A stretch of 64,000 nt of DNA from Virgibacillus_F flavescens (GTDB taxonomy: Bacteria; Bacillota; Bacilli; Bacillales; Amphibacillaceae), in assembly GCF_050574275.1 (NCBI RefSeq), contig NZ_CP192260.1, positions 2,356,001 through 2,420,000 on the forward strand, written 5' to 3'. The notes beneath the pieces are model-generated. The model did no database searches and had not been told where the DNA came from. It saw only the letters and a program-made list of their open reading frames with translations. This document shows, piece by piece, positions 52,229 through 60,441 of this stretch (the stretch's first letter is position 1; each line of letters opens with the position of its first letter). The position numbers and the translations under genes were made by a program.

Positions 52229-53317
52229 ATGTCATATATAGCTTCCGTTGGCCTTGGTATTCCAAGACATGAGTTACTGCAGAGTGAAGTCAAACAATTA
52301 ATTAAGCATATTTTTCCTTACGATGAAAAACAATTGGAACGTCTAATGCCTGTTTATGATCATGCAAGAATTGATAAACGTCAGCTAGTTGTTAGTAAAG
52401 ACTGGTTTAAAGAGGAACATACATTTAAAGAAAAGAATGATTTATATCAAAAATACGCGATAGAATATTCACTTGATGCCATTGACTCCTGTCTCTCTAA
52501 CAAAACCCAATTAACAGAGGACGTTCCTTATGAAGCAGTAGATATGATTGCATTTGTATCAAGCACTGGAATTGCTACTCCTTCACTAGATGCGTACATT
52601 ATTAATGAACGTCCTTTTCGATCAGACGTGGCACGTATGCCGTTGTGGGGATTAGGATGTGCGGGAGGCGCAACTGGGTTAGCAAGAGTTAATGATTGGA
52701 TTACGGCCCATCCAGAGAAGACGGCACTCCTGATTTGTTGTGAGTTATGTAGTCTAACTTTCCAAAAAGATGATTCCTCAAAAAGTAATATTATCGGTAC
52801 TGCTCTATTTGGTGACGGTGTTGGAGCAACCTTGCTCATTGGAGAAAAGTCTCCTTATCTTGCACATATTAAAAAAACAAGACCAAAAATTATGAATACA
52901 AGCTCCCACCTGGAAAGAAATACATTATCTGTCATGGGATGGGATGTTACCAATGATGGATTAGGCGTTATCTTCTCAAAAAGTATACCGGGACTTGTAC
53001 ATACTCTTTGGAAAAGTCATATTTATGACTTTATATCAAAAAATAAACTTTCGAAAGAAGATGTTCATTCATTTATTGCACATCCTGGCGGAAAAAAAGT
53101 GCTGGATGCAATGGAAGAGGTATTGCAGGTGACTGGGGAAAAGTTTCTTCATTCCCATAAGGTATTAAAAGAACATGGTAACATGTCATCGGCTACTGTG
53201 ATCTACGTGCTAAATGAATGGATGAAAGAAGATGTTCCAGTTGGTGAGCATAGTATTTTGTCGGCACTCGGTCCTGGATTCAGCTCAGAATTGTTATTGC
53301 TGGAGTGGTACAGATGA
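52229..53317 (+). CDS. bcsA: Type III polyketide synthase (BcsA/BpsA)
   Basis: BcsA-type enzymes extend acyl-CoA with malonyl-CoA to give alkylpyrones. The 362-residue product has the catalytic triad of the chalcone-synthase fold: Cys144 in GLGCAGGATG, His285 in IAHPGGKK and Asn318 in HGNMSS. In B. subtilis bpsA is paired with bpsB (ypbQ), which methylates the pyrone; the same pair is present here with a 4-base ATGA overlap. AGAGGTGA at 52216-52223 precedes ATG 52229. Confidence 0.93.
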   Translation: MSYIASVGLGIPRHELLQSEVKQLIKHIFPYDEKQLERLMPVYDHARIDKRQLVVSKDWFKEEHTFKEKNDLYQKYAIEYSLDAIDSCLSNKTQLTEDVPYEAVDMIAFVSSTGIATPSLDAYIINERPFRSDVARMPLWGLGCAGGATGLARVNDWITAHPEKTALLICCELCSLTFQKDDSSKSNIIGTALFGDGVGATLLIGEKSPYLAHIKKTRPKIMNTSSHLERNTLSVMGWDVTNDGLGVIFSKSIPGLVHTLWKSHIYDFISKNKLSKEDVHSFIAHPGGKKVLDAMEEVLQVTGEKFLHSHKVLKEHGNMSSATVIYVLNEWMKEDVPVGEHSILSALGPGFSSELLLLEWYR

Positions 53318-53841
53318 CGTTATGGATTTGGATTATAATTGCGTTTCTAGTTTGTCAGAGGGTAGCGGAATTAATTATCGCCCGAAAAAATGAAGCATGG
53401 ATGCTGCTACAAGGTGGGGTTGAACGTGGGGGAAATCATTATAAATGGTTTGTCATCCTCCATATTCTCTTTTTTATAAGTATTATTACGGAAGTTTTGC
53501 TTTCTGACACTCGTTTGGAGGCTATTAATCCTTTCTTATTTGGAATATTCATACTCACTCAAATTGCTCGTGTCTGGTGTATAAGCAGTCTAGGAAAGTT
53601 TTGGAATACAAAGGTAATAATTTTACCTGGTTCTACTTTACGATCAAGCGGACCTTACCGCTTTGTAAAACATCCTAATTATCTTATTGTAGGAATAGAG
53701 TTATTTATTATTCCATTACTATTAGGTGCTCTCTACACAGCGATAATTTTTCCGTTCCTTCATATTTTTATCCTTTTGAAATGGCGTCTGCCAGTAGAAA
53801 ATCAAGCTTTGAAAGATATAGAAACATTAAAAAAAGGGTAG
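53314..53841 (+). CDS. ypbQ: Alkylpyrone methyltransferase (ICMT-like, YpbQ/BpsB)
   Basis: A 175-residue membrane protein of the isoprenylcysteine carboxyl methyltransferase-like family with about four to five membrane helices. It has the C-terminal SAM-site motif GPYRFVKHPNYLIVGIE (about 114-130). In B. subtilis BpsB O-methylates the alkylpyrones made by BpsA. Translation is coupled to bcsA by the ATGA overlap. Its stop codon lies in the left arm of a hairpin shared with the converging transporter gene. Confidence 0.9.
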   Translation: MTLWIWIIIAFLVCQRVAELIIARKNEAWMLLQGGVERGGNHYKWFVILHILFFISIITEVLLSDTRLEAINPFLFGIFILTQIARVWCISSLGKFWNTKVIILPGSTLRSSGPYRFVKHPNYLIVGIELFIIPLLLGALYTAIIFPFLHIFILLKWRLPVENQALKDIETLKKG

Positions 53842-53857
53842 CTGATCAGCTACCCTT
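53834..53857. terminator. Palindromic terminator covering two stop codons
   Basis: A perfect 24-base palindrome (12-bp arms; the central GATC would form the loop) contains the ypbQ stop (53839-53841) and the - strand transporter stop (53846-53848). A-rich DNA precedes it on the + strand, which reads as a T-run for the - strand. Confidence 0.7.
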
Positions 53858-54520
53858 CATATATTTTGCAATATACATAAATGGTGTATCAATTAATGCA
53901 ACTATAAATTTAATTACATAGGTTGTTATAAATATTTCTATCCAGATATCAAGTGGATATTGACCATAGAATGCAATACTGCAGAATACTGCAGTATCCA
54001 GCAATTGACTAATCATGGTACTACCATTGTTACGTAACCAAAGATACTTTGTGGAAGGGAAAATTTTTCTGAATTTATCGTAAACCCATACATCAAAGTA
54101 TTGACTTACAATGTAAGCAATCATACTACCAAGAGCGATTTGTGGAATTAAACCAAACAATGTTTCGAGAGCACCTTGCGCAAAGTCACTTTCAGCAGGT
54201 TCAAAAGCCATCGCCAGCTGCATAATAACAGTCATTGCAAGCAGAGTGGAGAAACCTAGCCACACTGCTTTTTTAGCATCTTTCTTACTATATTTTTCAT
54301 TTATAATATCGGTAGCTAAGTAGGCAGAACCGTAAATAATATTACCTAAGGTTGCCGTCAAACCAAATAATTCAACAGTTTTTAAAACCTGAATATTAGC
54401 TATAACCGTAGCCATCCCGATCCAAACAAACAGTCCCATTTTACCAAATAGACGGTAAAATAACAGTAATAATGAAAAATTTACAAGTGCAAAAACTATC
54501 CATATTAATTCGTTGGACAT
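53846..54520 (-). CDS. Queuosine precursor transporter (VUT/YhhQ family, YpdP-like)
   Basis: A 224-residue membrane protein with about six helices, fitting the vitamin uptake-like (VUT, formerly DUF165) family. The motif YLATDIINEKYSKKDA (about 47-62) is typical. Family members import the queuosine precursors preQ0/preQ1, and the preQ1 riboswitch just upstream supports that role here. The ATG at 54520 follows AAGGAGG on the - strand; the longer upstream frame runs through the riboswitch and is rejected. Confidence 0.92.
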   Translation of the reverse strand: MSNELIWIVFALVNFSLLLLFYRLFGKMGLFVWIGMATVIANIQVLKTVELFGLTATLGNIIYGSAYLATDIINEKYSKKDAKKAVWLGFSTLLAMTVIMQLAMAFEPAESDFAQGALETLFGLIPQIALGSMIAYIVSQYFDVWVYDKFRKIFPSTKYLWLRNNGSTMISQLLDTAVFCSIAFYGQYPLDIWIEIFITTYVIKFIVALIDTPFMYIAKYMKGS

Positions 54521-54528
54521 ATTAATAT

Positions 54529-54570
54529 CCTCCTTAGTTTTGATAACGCGGGAGTTTACGAACCGCGGAA
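54529..54570 (-). promoter_or_regulatory. preQ1 class I riboswitch
   Basis: On the - strand the leader reads CCGCGG-TTCGTAAACTC-CCGCG, then TTATCAAAACTAAGGAGG. This matches the preQ1-I pattern: a short P1 hairpin with a C-rich loop, an A-rich stretch and the conserved ACTAAGGA-type 3' end that pairs back to the loop as a pseudoknot. The 3' part contains the ribosome binding site of the transporter gene, so preQ1 binding should block translation. Confidence 0.88.
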
Positions 54571-54620
54571 AATCAACAGAATTTATTATACGGATTACTA
54601 TCAGGTAATGCAAGTATATA

Positions 54621-54810
54621 AAGTTTAGAAAAATTTTTCTTTTAAAAACGTCAGTAGTAAATTTTTATAGAGGGCAGTAACCAACTCTCCAGCATACATA
54701 AGATGGTGTTGCCTGCAGTTGTGGAATTAGCCTTCAATCTATTGTTGGAGGTGCGCAAAATATCTATCCTGTGAAATAACATTAGTTTATTATCTTAAAT
54801 ATACTCTAAA
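54621..54810. other. Intergenic stretch upstream of the transporter
   Basis: About 190 bases without a gene. The transporter promoter should be here, but no convincing -35/-10 pair was found. No structured element was recognised. Confidence 0.3.
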
Positions 54811-54845
54811 GCAGCCGTCCAGGATCGCTGCGGGCGGTGCTTTCC
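54811..54845 (+). repeat. Dispersed repeat, copy E (fragment)
   Basis: About 35 bases (GCAGCCGTCCAGGATCGCTG onward, to GCGGGCGGTGC) match the start of the GC-rich core of copy A near 189-215. No other module is present. It borders the terminator of the cold-shock gene. Confidence 0.6.
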
Positions 54846-54850
54846 ACGCA

Positions 54851-54885
54851 CAAAAAAACCGACAGTCGAGTATGATTGTCGGTTT
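54851..54885 (-). terminator. Terminator of the cold-shock gene
   Basis: On the - strand ACCGACA (54883-54877) pairs with TGTCGGT (54864-54858), followed by seven T residues. Confidence 0.88.
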
Positions 54886-54899
54886 CATTTATACGAGTA

Positions 54900-55100
54900 C
54901 TAATTTTTTGTGACATTAGCAGCTTGTGGTCCGCGCTCGCCTTCGATAATTTCAAATGATACAGATTGACCCTCTTCTAATGATTTGAATCCTTCTTCCT
55001 GAATTGCTGAGAAATGTACAAAAACATCATCACCATCTTCAACTTGGATAAATCCATAACCTTTTTCTGCATTAAACCATTTTACAGTCCCGTTTTCCAT
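54900..55100 (-). CDS. cspD: Cold-shock protein (CspB/CspD type)
   Basis: A 66-residue single cold-shock domain that binds single-stranded RNA and DNA. RNP1 (KGYGFI, about 13-18) and RNP2 (VFVHF, about 26-30) are intact. The ATG at 55100 follows TTAGGAGGA on the - strand; the longer upstream frame is not conserved. A 90-nt leader with a large hairpin and a consensus promoter lie upstream, as expected for a cold-shock gene. The exact paralogue name is uncertain. Confidence 0.93.
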   Translation of the reverse strand: MENGTVKWFNAEKGYGFIQVEDGDDVFVHFSAIQEEGFKSLEEGQSVSFEIIEGERGPQAANVTKN

Positions 55101-55143
55101 CTTATAAATCCTCCTAAAAACTTTCACGTAAAACGTGTTAATA

Positions 55144-55187
55144 CAAAGCAGATAGATACGATATCGCTATGCTCCACATCTACTTTG
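55144..55187 (-). promoter_or_regulatory. Hairpin in the cold-shock mRNA leader
   Basis: CAAAGCAGAT (55144-55153) and ATCTACTTTG (55178-55187) pair with one mismatch, and the inner part ATACGATATCGCTAT can continue the stem. It lies right at the predicted 5' end of the transcript, where cold-shock leaders often carry a stabilising or thermosensing structure. Confidence 0.45.
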
Positions 55188-55196
55188 CTTGAGTCC

Positions 55197-55225
55197 AATA
55201 TAGCTTAATTTGATTATTCAGTCAA
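55197..55225 (-). promoter_or_regulatory. Sigma-A promoter of the cold-shock gene
   Basis: On the - strand TTGACT (55225-55220) and TATATT (55202-55197) are separated by exactly 17 bases, about 97 bases before the start codon. Confidence 0.75.
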
Positions 55226-55338
55226 GAGCAAAAATCTATATTTAAATTGACTTCCTGGCATATTTTTTAATTTTTCATATAACTCTTTTTCAATTTAAGG
55301 TAAACTAGACATATGAAAAAAGGAAAGGGGTAATATTA

Positions 55339-57009
55339 TTGAAGACGGACATTGAAATTGCACAAGGAGCATCACTTAAACCAATTAGAGAAATAGCAAA
55401 TGACCTTGATTTGACTGAGGAAGACTGGGAACCATACGGTCATACGAAAGCTAAACTGTCAGATAACCTCTTGAAAAAGTTGGACAGTAAGCCAAATGGT
55501 AAAGTCATTTTAGTTACTTCAATTAATCCAACGCCTGCCGGTGAAGGGAAATCTACGGTAACTGTTGGACTGGGACAAGCACTGAATAAATTGAACCAAA
55601 AAGCAATAATCGCTTTACGTGAACCGTCACTTGGCCCAGTAATGGGAATGAAAGGTGGTGCGGCCGGAGGTGGTTATTCGCAGGTTTTGCCAATGGAAGA
55701 TATAAACTTGCATTTCACTGGTGATCTTCATGCGATTACAAGTGCTAATAACGCGTTATCCGCAATCATAGATAATCATATCCATCGGGGGAATGAGTTA
55801 AATATTGATCCGAGAAGAATAGAGTGGAAACGCGTAATGGATATGAATGATCGTGTATTAAGACAAATTGTAGTAGGTCTTGGTGGTCCGCTTCGTGGTG
55901 TCCCTCGTGAAGATGGCTTCACGATTACAGTTGCTTCTGAAATAATGGCAATATTATGCTTATCCACCGATTTAGAAGATTTGAAAGAGCGTATTTCACG
56001 TATCGTAATCGGATATACATACGAGGAAGAGCCGGTTACCGTTAAAGATTTACAAGTGGAGGGTGCACTGACGTTACTTTTAAAAGATGCTATCAAACCA
56101 AATCTGGTTCAAACAACTGAAAATACTCCAGCTATCATCCACGGCGGTCCTTTTGCAAACATTGCCCACGGATGTAACAGTATCATGGCTACTAAAACTG
56201 CAGCTAAACTGGGCGAATACGTTGTAACCGAGGCAGGTTTCGGGGCAGACCTTGGAGCTGAGAAGTTTTTGAATATCAAGTCAAGAGCAGGGGAAATAGA
56301 TACAGATGCAGTCGTTATTGTTGCAACAGTACGTGCCTTGAAAATGCATGGTGGAGTTGCCAAAGACAATTTGAAAACGGAAAATGTGGAAGCGCTAAAA
56401 AATGGAATGTCTAATTTAAAAAAACATATGGAAACCATCGAACAGTTCGGAATACCATATGTTATTGCAATCAACAAATTCCCTGCAGACACTCAAGCAG
56501 AAATAGATTTTATACAAACATGGTGTGAATCACATGGTGCTGAAGTTGCGTTAACAGAGGTATGGGAAAAAGGTGGAAAAGGCGGGATTGAACTCGCAGA
56601 AAAAATAATAGCAAAAGCTAAGTCTAACGAACGTGACTTCCAATACACGTATGATGTGAATGAATCCTTGGAAACTAAAATAAGAACAGTTACACAAAAA
56701 ATTTATGGAGCTGCAGATATAGAATTATCCCAAAAAGCCAAGAAACAGTTAACCTTTTATGAAAGCCAAGGCTGGGGAAACCTTCCTATTTGCATGGCTA
56801 AAACCCAGTATTCTTTAAGTGACGATCCTAAATTACTAGGTCGTCCTGAAAACTTTACTGTTGCTATTCGTGAGCTTCACGCATCTATTGGTGCAGGATT
56901 TATTGTAGTTTTGACAGGTGAAATGATGACAATGCCGGGATTACCCAAAAAACCAGCTGCATATAATATGGACGTATTAGAAGACGGGAAAATTGTAGGT
57001 TTGTTTTAA
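55339..57009 (+). CDS. fhs: Formate-tetrahydrofolate ligase
   Basis: Fhs makes 10-formyl-tetrahydrofolate from formate, THF and ATP. The 556-residue product has the nucleotide motif TPAGEGKSTVTVGL (about 64-77), EPSLGPVMGMKGGAAGGGYSQV (about 95-116) and the C-terminal TGEMMTMPGLPKKP. Start is TTG 55339 behind GAAAGGGG. B. subtilis 168 lacks this gene to my knowledge, but many Bacillaceae have it. thyA and dfrA, also folate genes, lie 2-3 kb downstream. Its last base is the first of the next gene. Confidence 0.95.
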   Translation: MKTDIEIAQGASLKPIREIANDLDLTEEDWEPYGHTKAKLSDNLLKKLDSKPNGKVILVTSINPTPAGEGKSTVTVGLGQALNKLNQKAIIALREPSLGPVMGMKGGAAGGGYSQVLPMEDINLHFTGDLHAITSANNALSAIIDNHIHRGNELNIDPRRIEWKRVMDMNDRVLRQIVVGLGGPLRGVPREDGFTITVASEIMAILCLSTDLEDLKERISRIVIGYTYEEEPVTVKDLQVEGALTLLLKDAIKPNLVQTTENTPAIIHGGPFANIAHGCNSIMATKTAAKLGEYVVTEAGFGADLGAEKFLNIKSRAGEIDTDAVVIVATVRALKMHGGVAKDNLKTENVEALKNGMSNLKKHMETIEQFGIPYVIAINKFPADTQAEIDFIQTWCESHGAEVALTEVWEKGGKGGIELAEKIIAKAKSNERDFQYTYDVNESLETKIRTVTQKIYGAADIELSQKAKKQLTFYESQGWGNLPICMAKTQYSLSDDPKLLGRPENFTVAIRELHASIGAGFIVVLTGEMMTMPGLPKKPAAYNMDVLEDGKIVGLF

Positions 57010-57614
57010 TGGATAATAAGACAATACAGCTCGATTCTATACGCGATTACATTTTTAACCTTTTTCAGGATGACGCAACTGGACACGATTTTTATCATAT
57101 GGAACGCGTTGCACGTCTTGCAAAAACAATTGCCCGAAATGAAGCAGCTGACGCCTTTATTACTGAAGCAGCTGCATGGCTGCATGATGTAGGAGATAAG
57201 AAGTTATTTGTAAATCCGCAGCTGGCCCGAATAGAGATGGATGAATTCTTAGATGAAATCAATGTAACCAAACACGAAGTAAAAGCTATTCAGAGCGCAA
57301 TGGAAAGTGTTTCATTTAGTAAAGGGTTAACCCCATCTACACTTGAAGGGAAAATTGTCCAGGATGCAGATCGGCTTGACGCAATTGGTGCAATCGGCAT
57401 TGCTCGAGTTTTTGCTTATGGTGGTACCAAAGATCAGCATATTTATGATGGAACGAACCCGAATAATACATCTATCCAGCATTTTTATGACAAACTGATA
57501 AAGCTGAAAGGTATGATGCATACACAGACTGCAATAGATATGGCAAAAGAGCGACATCAGTTTATGGAAACGTATTTAGACCATTTCTTTCAGGAATGGA
57601 AAGGTGAGTCATAA
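57009..57614 (+). CDS. ypgQ: HD-domain nucleotide pyrophosphatase (YpgQ-like)
   Basis: A 201-residue HD-superfamily metal-dependent phosphohydrolase. The metal ligands are visible in HDFYHMERV (about 22-30), LHDVGD (about 57-62) and QDADRLDAIGAIGIARVFAYGG (about 117-138). B. subtilis YpgQ was reported to be a nucleoside pyrophosphatase acting on (d)NTPs; substrate here is inferred. It starts at ATG 57009, one base inside the fhs stop, so the two genes are coupled. Confidence 0.88.
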   Translation: MDNKTIQLDSIRDYIFNLFQDDATGHDFYHMERVARLAKTIARNEAADAFITEAAAWLHDVGDKKLFVNPQLARIEMDEFLDEINVTKHEVKAIQSAMESVSFSKGLTPSTLEGKIVQDADRLDAIGAIGIARVFAYGGTKDQHIYDGTNPNNTSIQHFYDKLIKLKGMMHTQTAIDMAKERHQFMETYLDHFFQEWKGES

Positions 57615-57698
57615 CTCTAAAACATGAGAGAGTCTGAAATAAAACCGTATTTTAACGCATCGTTGGCTGATATGAACTTTATAGTAAAATAAGCAAAT

Positions 57699-57730
57699 AA
57701 TCCGAACGCGCCAAATGGAACGTTCGGATT
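57699..57730. terminator. Terminator between converging genes
   Basis: AATCCGAACG (57699-57708) pairs perfectly with CGTTCGGATT (57721-57730). T-runs on either side are broken, so strength is uncertain. Confidence 0.65.
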
Positions 57731-57772
57731 ATGATTTATAAAAATATAACTTTTTCCATTTCTCTTTAACAT

Positions 57773-58819
57773 TTATTTAACTCGCTTTGCACCAAGGTAA
57801 CGTTCTTGCCAATAACGATAACTCATATCCGTGACCTCTACACCATTCGTGCCAGCATGAATAAAGCTGTTATTTCCAATATAAATACCCATATGTGAAG
57901 GTCCTGGTTTATACGTTTCGTAGAAAACCAAGTCACCAACCGAAGGCTTACCAACTGAGGAAGCAAAGTTCCACATATCATTAACTGAGCGTGGGACAGT
58001 AACGTTTTGAGTTGCAAACACGTATTGGATAAATCCGCTGCAGTCAAAACCTTTTACCGATTGGCCACCCCAAACATATGGAGTACCTATTAATGAACGT
58101 GCAACACTTACTGTTCCTCCATTTGACGATTGTACAACGTCTACCTTTTTAACTTTTTCTTTTTTTTTCACTTTAACTTCTATAGGATTGGATTCTTCTT
58201 TTTTAGATTCATTTATCTTAATATCATTGTTTTCGCTACTATCATGTTCGACAGATGTGTGCAGAGTCTGAACATGAGTTTCTGTGACTTCTTCCGTTAG
58301 ATCAATCTTATGTCGTTCTTCAGCAGTCTTAATTGCCCTAGCGGTTAATGGACCATAGCTGTTGTCAATCTTCCCTTTGTAATATCCAAAATAATAGAGG
58401 GCTTTTTGTACAATTCCTACGTCATCATTCTTCATACCAGGTGAAATGGAGTCTGTAACGTTGACCAATTGATTAATATATTTACTGCGCTCAGCTCTAA
58501 TAATGATGTGTAATGTTTTCCTGTTAGCCTGACCCGTAACAGTTATTCCGTGATCTTTTTGAAACTTTTTAATAGCATGTTCTGTCAAAATGTTAAAATC
58601 TCCATCAATTTCGTCGTCGAAATAGGATAATTTATTTAACTTATGTTGTAATATTCGAATTGATTCCCCGTGCTCACCGTAGTTTAAATACTCCTCCTCA
58701 AGCAGTGCTTTACTTTGAATAAAAGGATACGCATTAACAAAGACAGTGAACGGTTGACTTAATACACAGCTGTACAGGAAAGATTGTTTTGCTACATGTT
58801 TAACAGTAGTATTCAGCAC
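57773..58819 (-). CDS. NlpC/P60 peptidoglycan endopeptidase with two binding domains
   Basis: A 348-residue exported cell-wall hydrolase. It has a signal segment (about 1-30), two peptidoglycan-binding repeats (about 45-108 and 122-175), a long charged Lys/Glu linker (about 180-232) and a C-terminal NlpC/P60 domain. The catalytic Cys is in FDCSGFIQY (about 259-267) and the His in HMGIYIG (about 308-314). Such enzymes cut the gamma-D-Glu to meso-DAP bond. Start is GTG at 58819 behind AAAGGGGA on the - strand. It is divergent from thyA. Confidence 0.92.
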   Translation of the reverse strand: MLNTTVKHVAKQSFLYSCVLSQPFTVFVNAYPFIQSKALLEEEYLNYGEHGESIRILQHKLNKLSYFDDEIDGDFNILTEHAIKKFQKDHGITVTGQANRKTLHIIIRAERSKYINQLVNVTDSISPGMKNDDVGIVQKALYYFGYYKGKIDNSYGPLTARAIKTAEERHKIDLTEEVTETHVQTLHTSVEHDSSENNDIKINESKKEESNPIEVKVKKKEKVKKVDVVQSSNGGTVSVARSLIGTPYVWGGQSVKGFDCSGFIQYVFATQNVTVPRSVNDMWNFASSVGKPSVGDLVFYETYKPGPSHMGIYIGNNSFIHAGTNGVEVTDMSYRYWQERYLGAKRVK

Positions 58820-58903
58820 AAAACTATCCCCTTTCTAAACAGGACTCTTCTAACAGGGTTATGTCAAAATTACTTCCTATATGACGTATTGAGGTTACGT
58901 TTA

Positions 58904-58912
58904 TGTTACAAT
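58904..58912 (+). promoter_or_regulatory. Extended -10 promoter of thyA
   Basis: TGT directly precedes TACAAT (58907-58912), about 55 bases before thyA. No strong -35 is present. Confidence 0.4.
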
Positions 58913-58966
58913 AAATGCATTAAATTGTTAGGAATATCTTAATATACGGATACGGAGGCGAACATA

Positions 58967-59923
58967 ATGCAAAATGGTGAACAAGCATATTTGGATATGT
59001 GCAAGCACGTTCTTGTCAACGGAAACAAAAAGGGAGATCGCACAAATACGGGGACCCTATCCGTTTTCGGACACCAAATCCGATTTGATTTAAGTCGTGG
59101 ATTTCCATTACTAACAACAAAGAAAGTACCGTTTCGCCTTGTTGCAAGTGAGCTTTTGTGGTTTATAAATGGTGATACGAATATACGTTTTCTATTAAAG
59201 CATAATAATAATATATGGAATGAATGGGCGTTTAAAAAATGGGTGGAAAGCGAAGAATACAATGGTCCGGACATGACTGATTTTGGTAATAAAAGTCAAT
59301 CAGATGAATCTTTTAATCAGCAATATCAAGAACAAATGAATATTTTTAAAAAAAATATTTTGCAGGATGATGATTTCGCTGAGAAATTCGGAGATTTAGG
59401 ATCGGTTTACGGAAAACAATGGCGTGAATGGAAGACAACCCAGAACAATACAATTGATCAACTAAAAGAAGTAATTACATCGATTCGGGAAAATCCAGAT
59501 TCCAGGCGGCATATTGTGTCTGCATGGAATCCTGAAGATGTTCCAAATATGGCACTCCCTCCATGTCATACAATGTTTCAATTTTATGTAGCAGATGGCA
59601 AACTATCCTGCCAATTATATCAAAGAAGCGCAGATATATTTCTTGGTGTTCCATTCAATATAGCGAGTTATGCTTTATTGACACATTTAATAGCACACGA
59701 ATGTAATCTTGAAGTTGGGGAGTTCGTTCATACATTTGGTGATGCTCATATTTACAGGAATCATATTGATCAAGTAACAACACAGTTAGGAAGAGATATA
59801 AAAGAATTACCAGAATTAATCTTAAATACAGAGAAATCCAGTATCTTTGACTTTGATATGAGTGACTTTGAAATGAAAAACTATTCTCCACACCCAGCTA
59901 TCAAAGCACCGATCGCTGTTTAG
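58967..59923 (+). CDS. thyA: Thymidylate synthase ThyA
   Basis: ThyA methylates dUMP to dTMP with methylene-THF, producing dihydrofolate that DfrA, encoded next, recycles. The 318-residue product has the catalytic cysteine in LPPCHTMFQFYV (about 195-206), RRHIVSAWNPEDV (about 178-190) and the LYQRSADIFLGVPFNIASY stretch (about 212-230). The length matches the longer class with an insertion near residues 85-140 (Lactobacillus casei type). ACGGAGGCG precedes ATG 58967. Confidence 0.97.
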   Translation: MQNGEQAYLDMCKHVLVNGNKKGDRTNTGTLSVFGHQIRFDLSRGFPLLTTKKVPFRLVASELLWFINGDTNIRFLLKHNNNIWNEWAFKKWVESEEYNGPDMTDFGNKSQSDESFNQQYQEQMNIFKKNILQDDDFAEKFGDLGSVYGKQWREWKTTQNNTIDQLKEVITSIRENPDSRRHIVSAWNPEDVPNMALPPCHTMFQFYVADGKLSCQLYQRSADIFLGVPFNIASYALLTHLIAHECNLEVGEFVHTFGDAHIYRNHIDQVTTQLGRDIKELPELILNTEKSSIFDFDMSDFEMKNYSPHPAIKAPIAV

Positions 59924-59948
59924 TGTGCATGAGAGGAGAGAATTTATA

Positions 59949-60440
59949 ATGTTATCGTTTGTAGTCGCAATAGATCGTAATCGTGTAATGGGTTTAAACA
60001 ATGACTTGCCTTGGCGCCTACCCAAGGATTTAAGGTTTTTTAAAGAAAAAACAACTGGTCATACGATGATCATGGGGCGGAAAACCTACGATTCGCTAGG
60101 TGGTCCATTACCTAATCGGAAAAGTGTTGTATTAACAAGTCAAAACCCATCCTATCCAAAAGAAGTAGAAGTAATACATGACATTGATACTATAAAAAGC
60201 TGGAATGAAAAAAATCCTGAGGAAGAATTTATGGTTATCGGAGGGGCAAAAGTGTTTGAACAAGTATTACCTTTTGTAGATCGAATGTATATTACATGGA
60301 TTGACGAGTCATTTATTGGTGATACATATTTTCCTTCGTTTTCTGAAGAGGACTTTTATTTAACCAGTAAGGAAAAAGGCGAAAAGAACGAAAATAATCC
60401 TTACGATTATTATTTCCTTCAATATGATCGGAAAGTATAA
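59949..60440 (+). CDS. dfrA: Dihydrofolate reductase
   Basis: DfrA reduces dihydrofolate to tetrahydrofolate with NADPH and is the target of trimethoprim. The 163-residue product has the start LSFVVAIDRNRVMG, LPWRLPKDLRFFK (about 20-32) with the active-site acidic position occupied by Asp27, and the NADPH sites MGRKTYDSLG (about 42-51) and VIGGAKVFEQ (about 95-104). GAGAGGAGAG precedes ATG 59949. It lies 25 bases after thyA, the usual pairing. Confidence 0.96.
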   Translation: MLSFVVAIDRNRVMGLNNDLPWRLPKDLRFFKEKTTGHTMIMGRKTYDSLGGPLPNRKSVVLTSQNPSYPKEVEVIHDIDTIKSWNEKNPEEEFMVIGGAKVFEQVLPFVDRMYITWIDESFIGDTYFPSFSEEDFYLTSKEKGEKNENNPYDYYFLQYDRKV

Positions 60441-60441
60441 C

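Noticed and set aside
58820..58966. Possible folate riboswitch before thyA
   Set aside because: No conserved structure of a THF riboswitch was recognisable; only a plain promoter-like region is seen. The same holds for the fhs leader.
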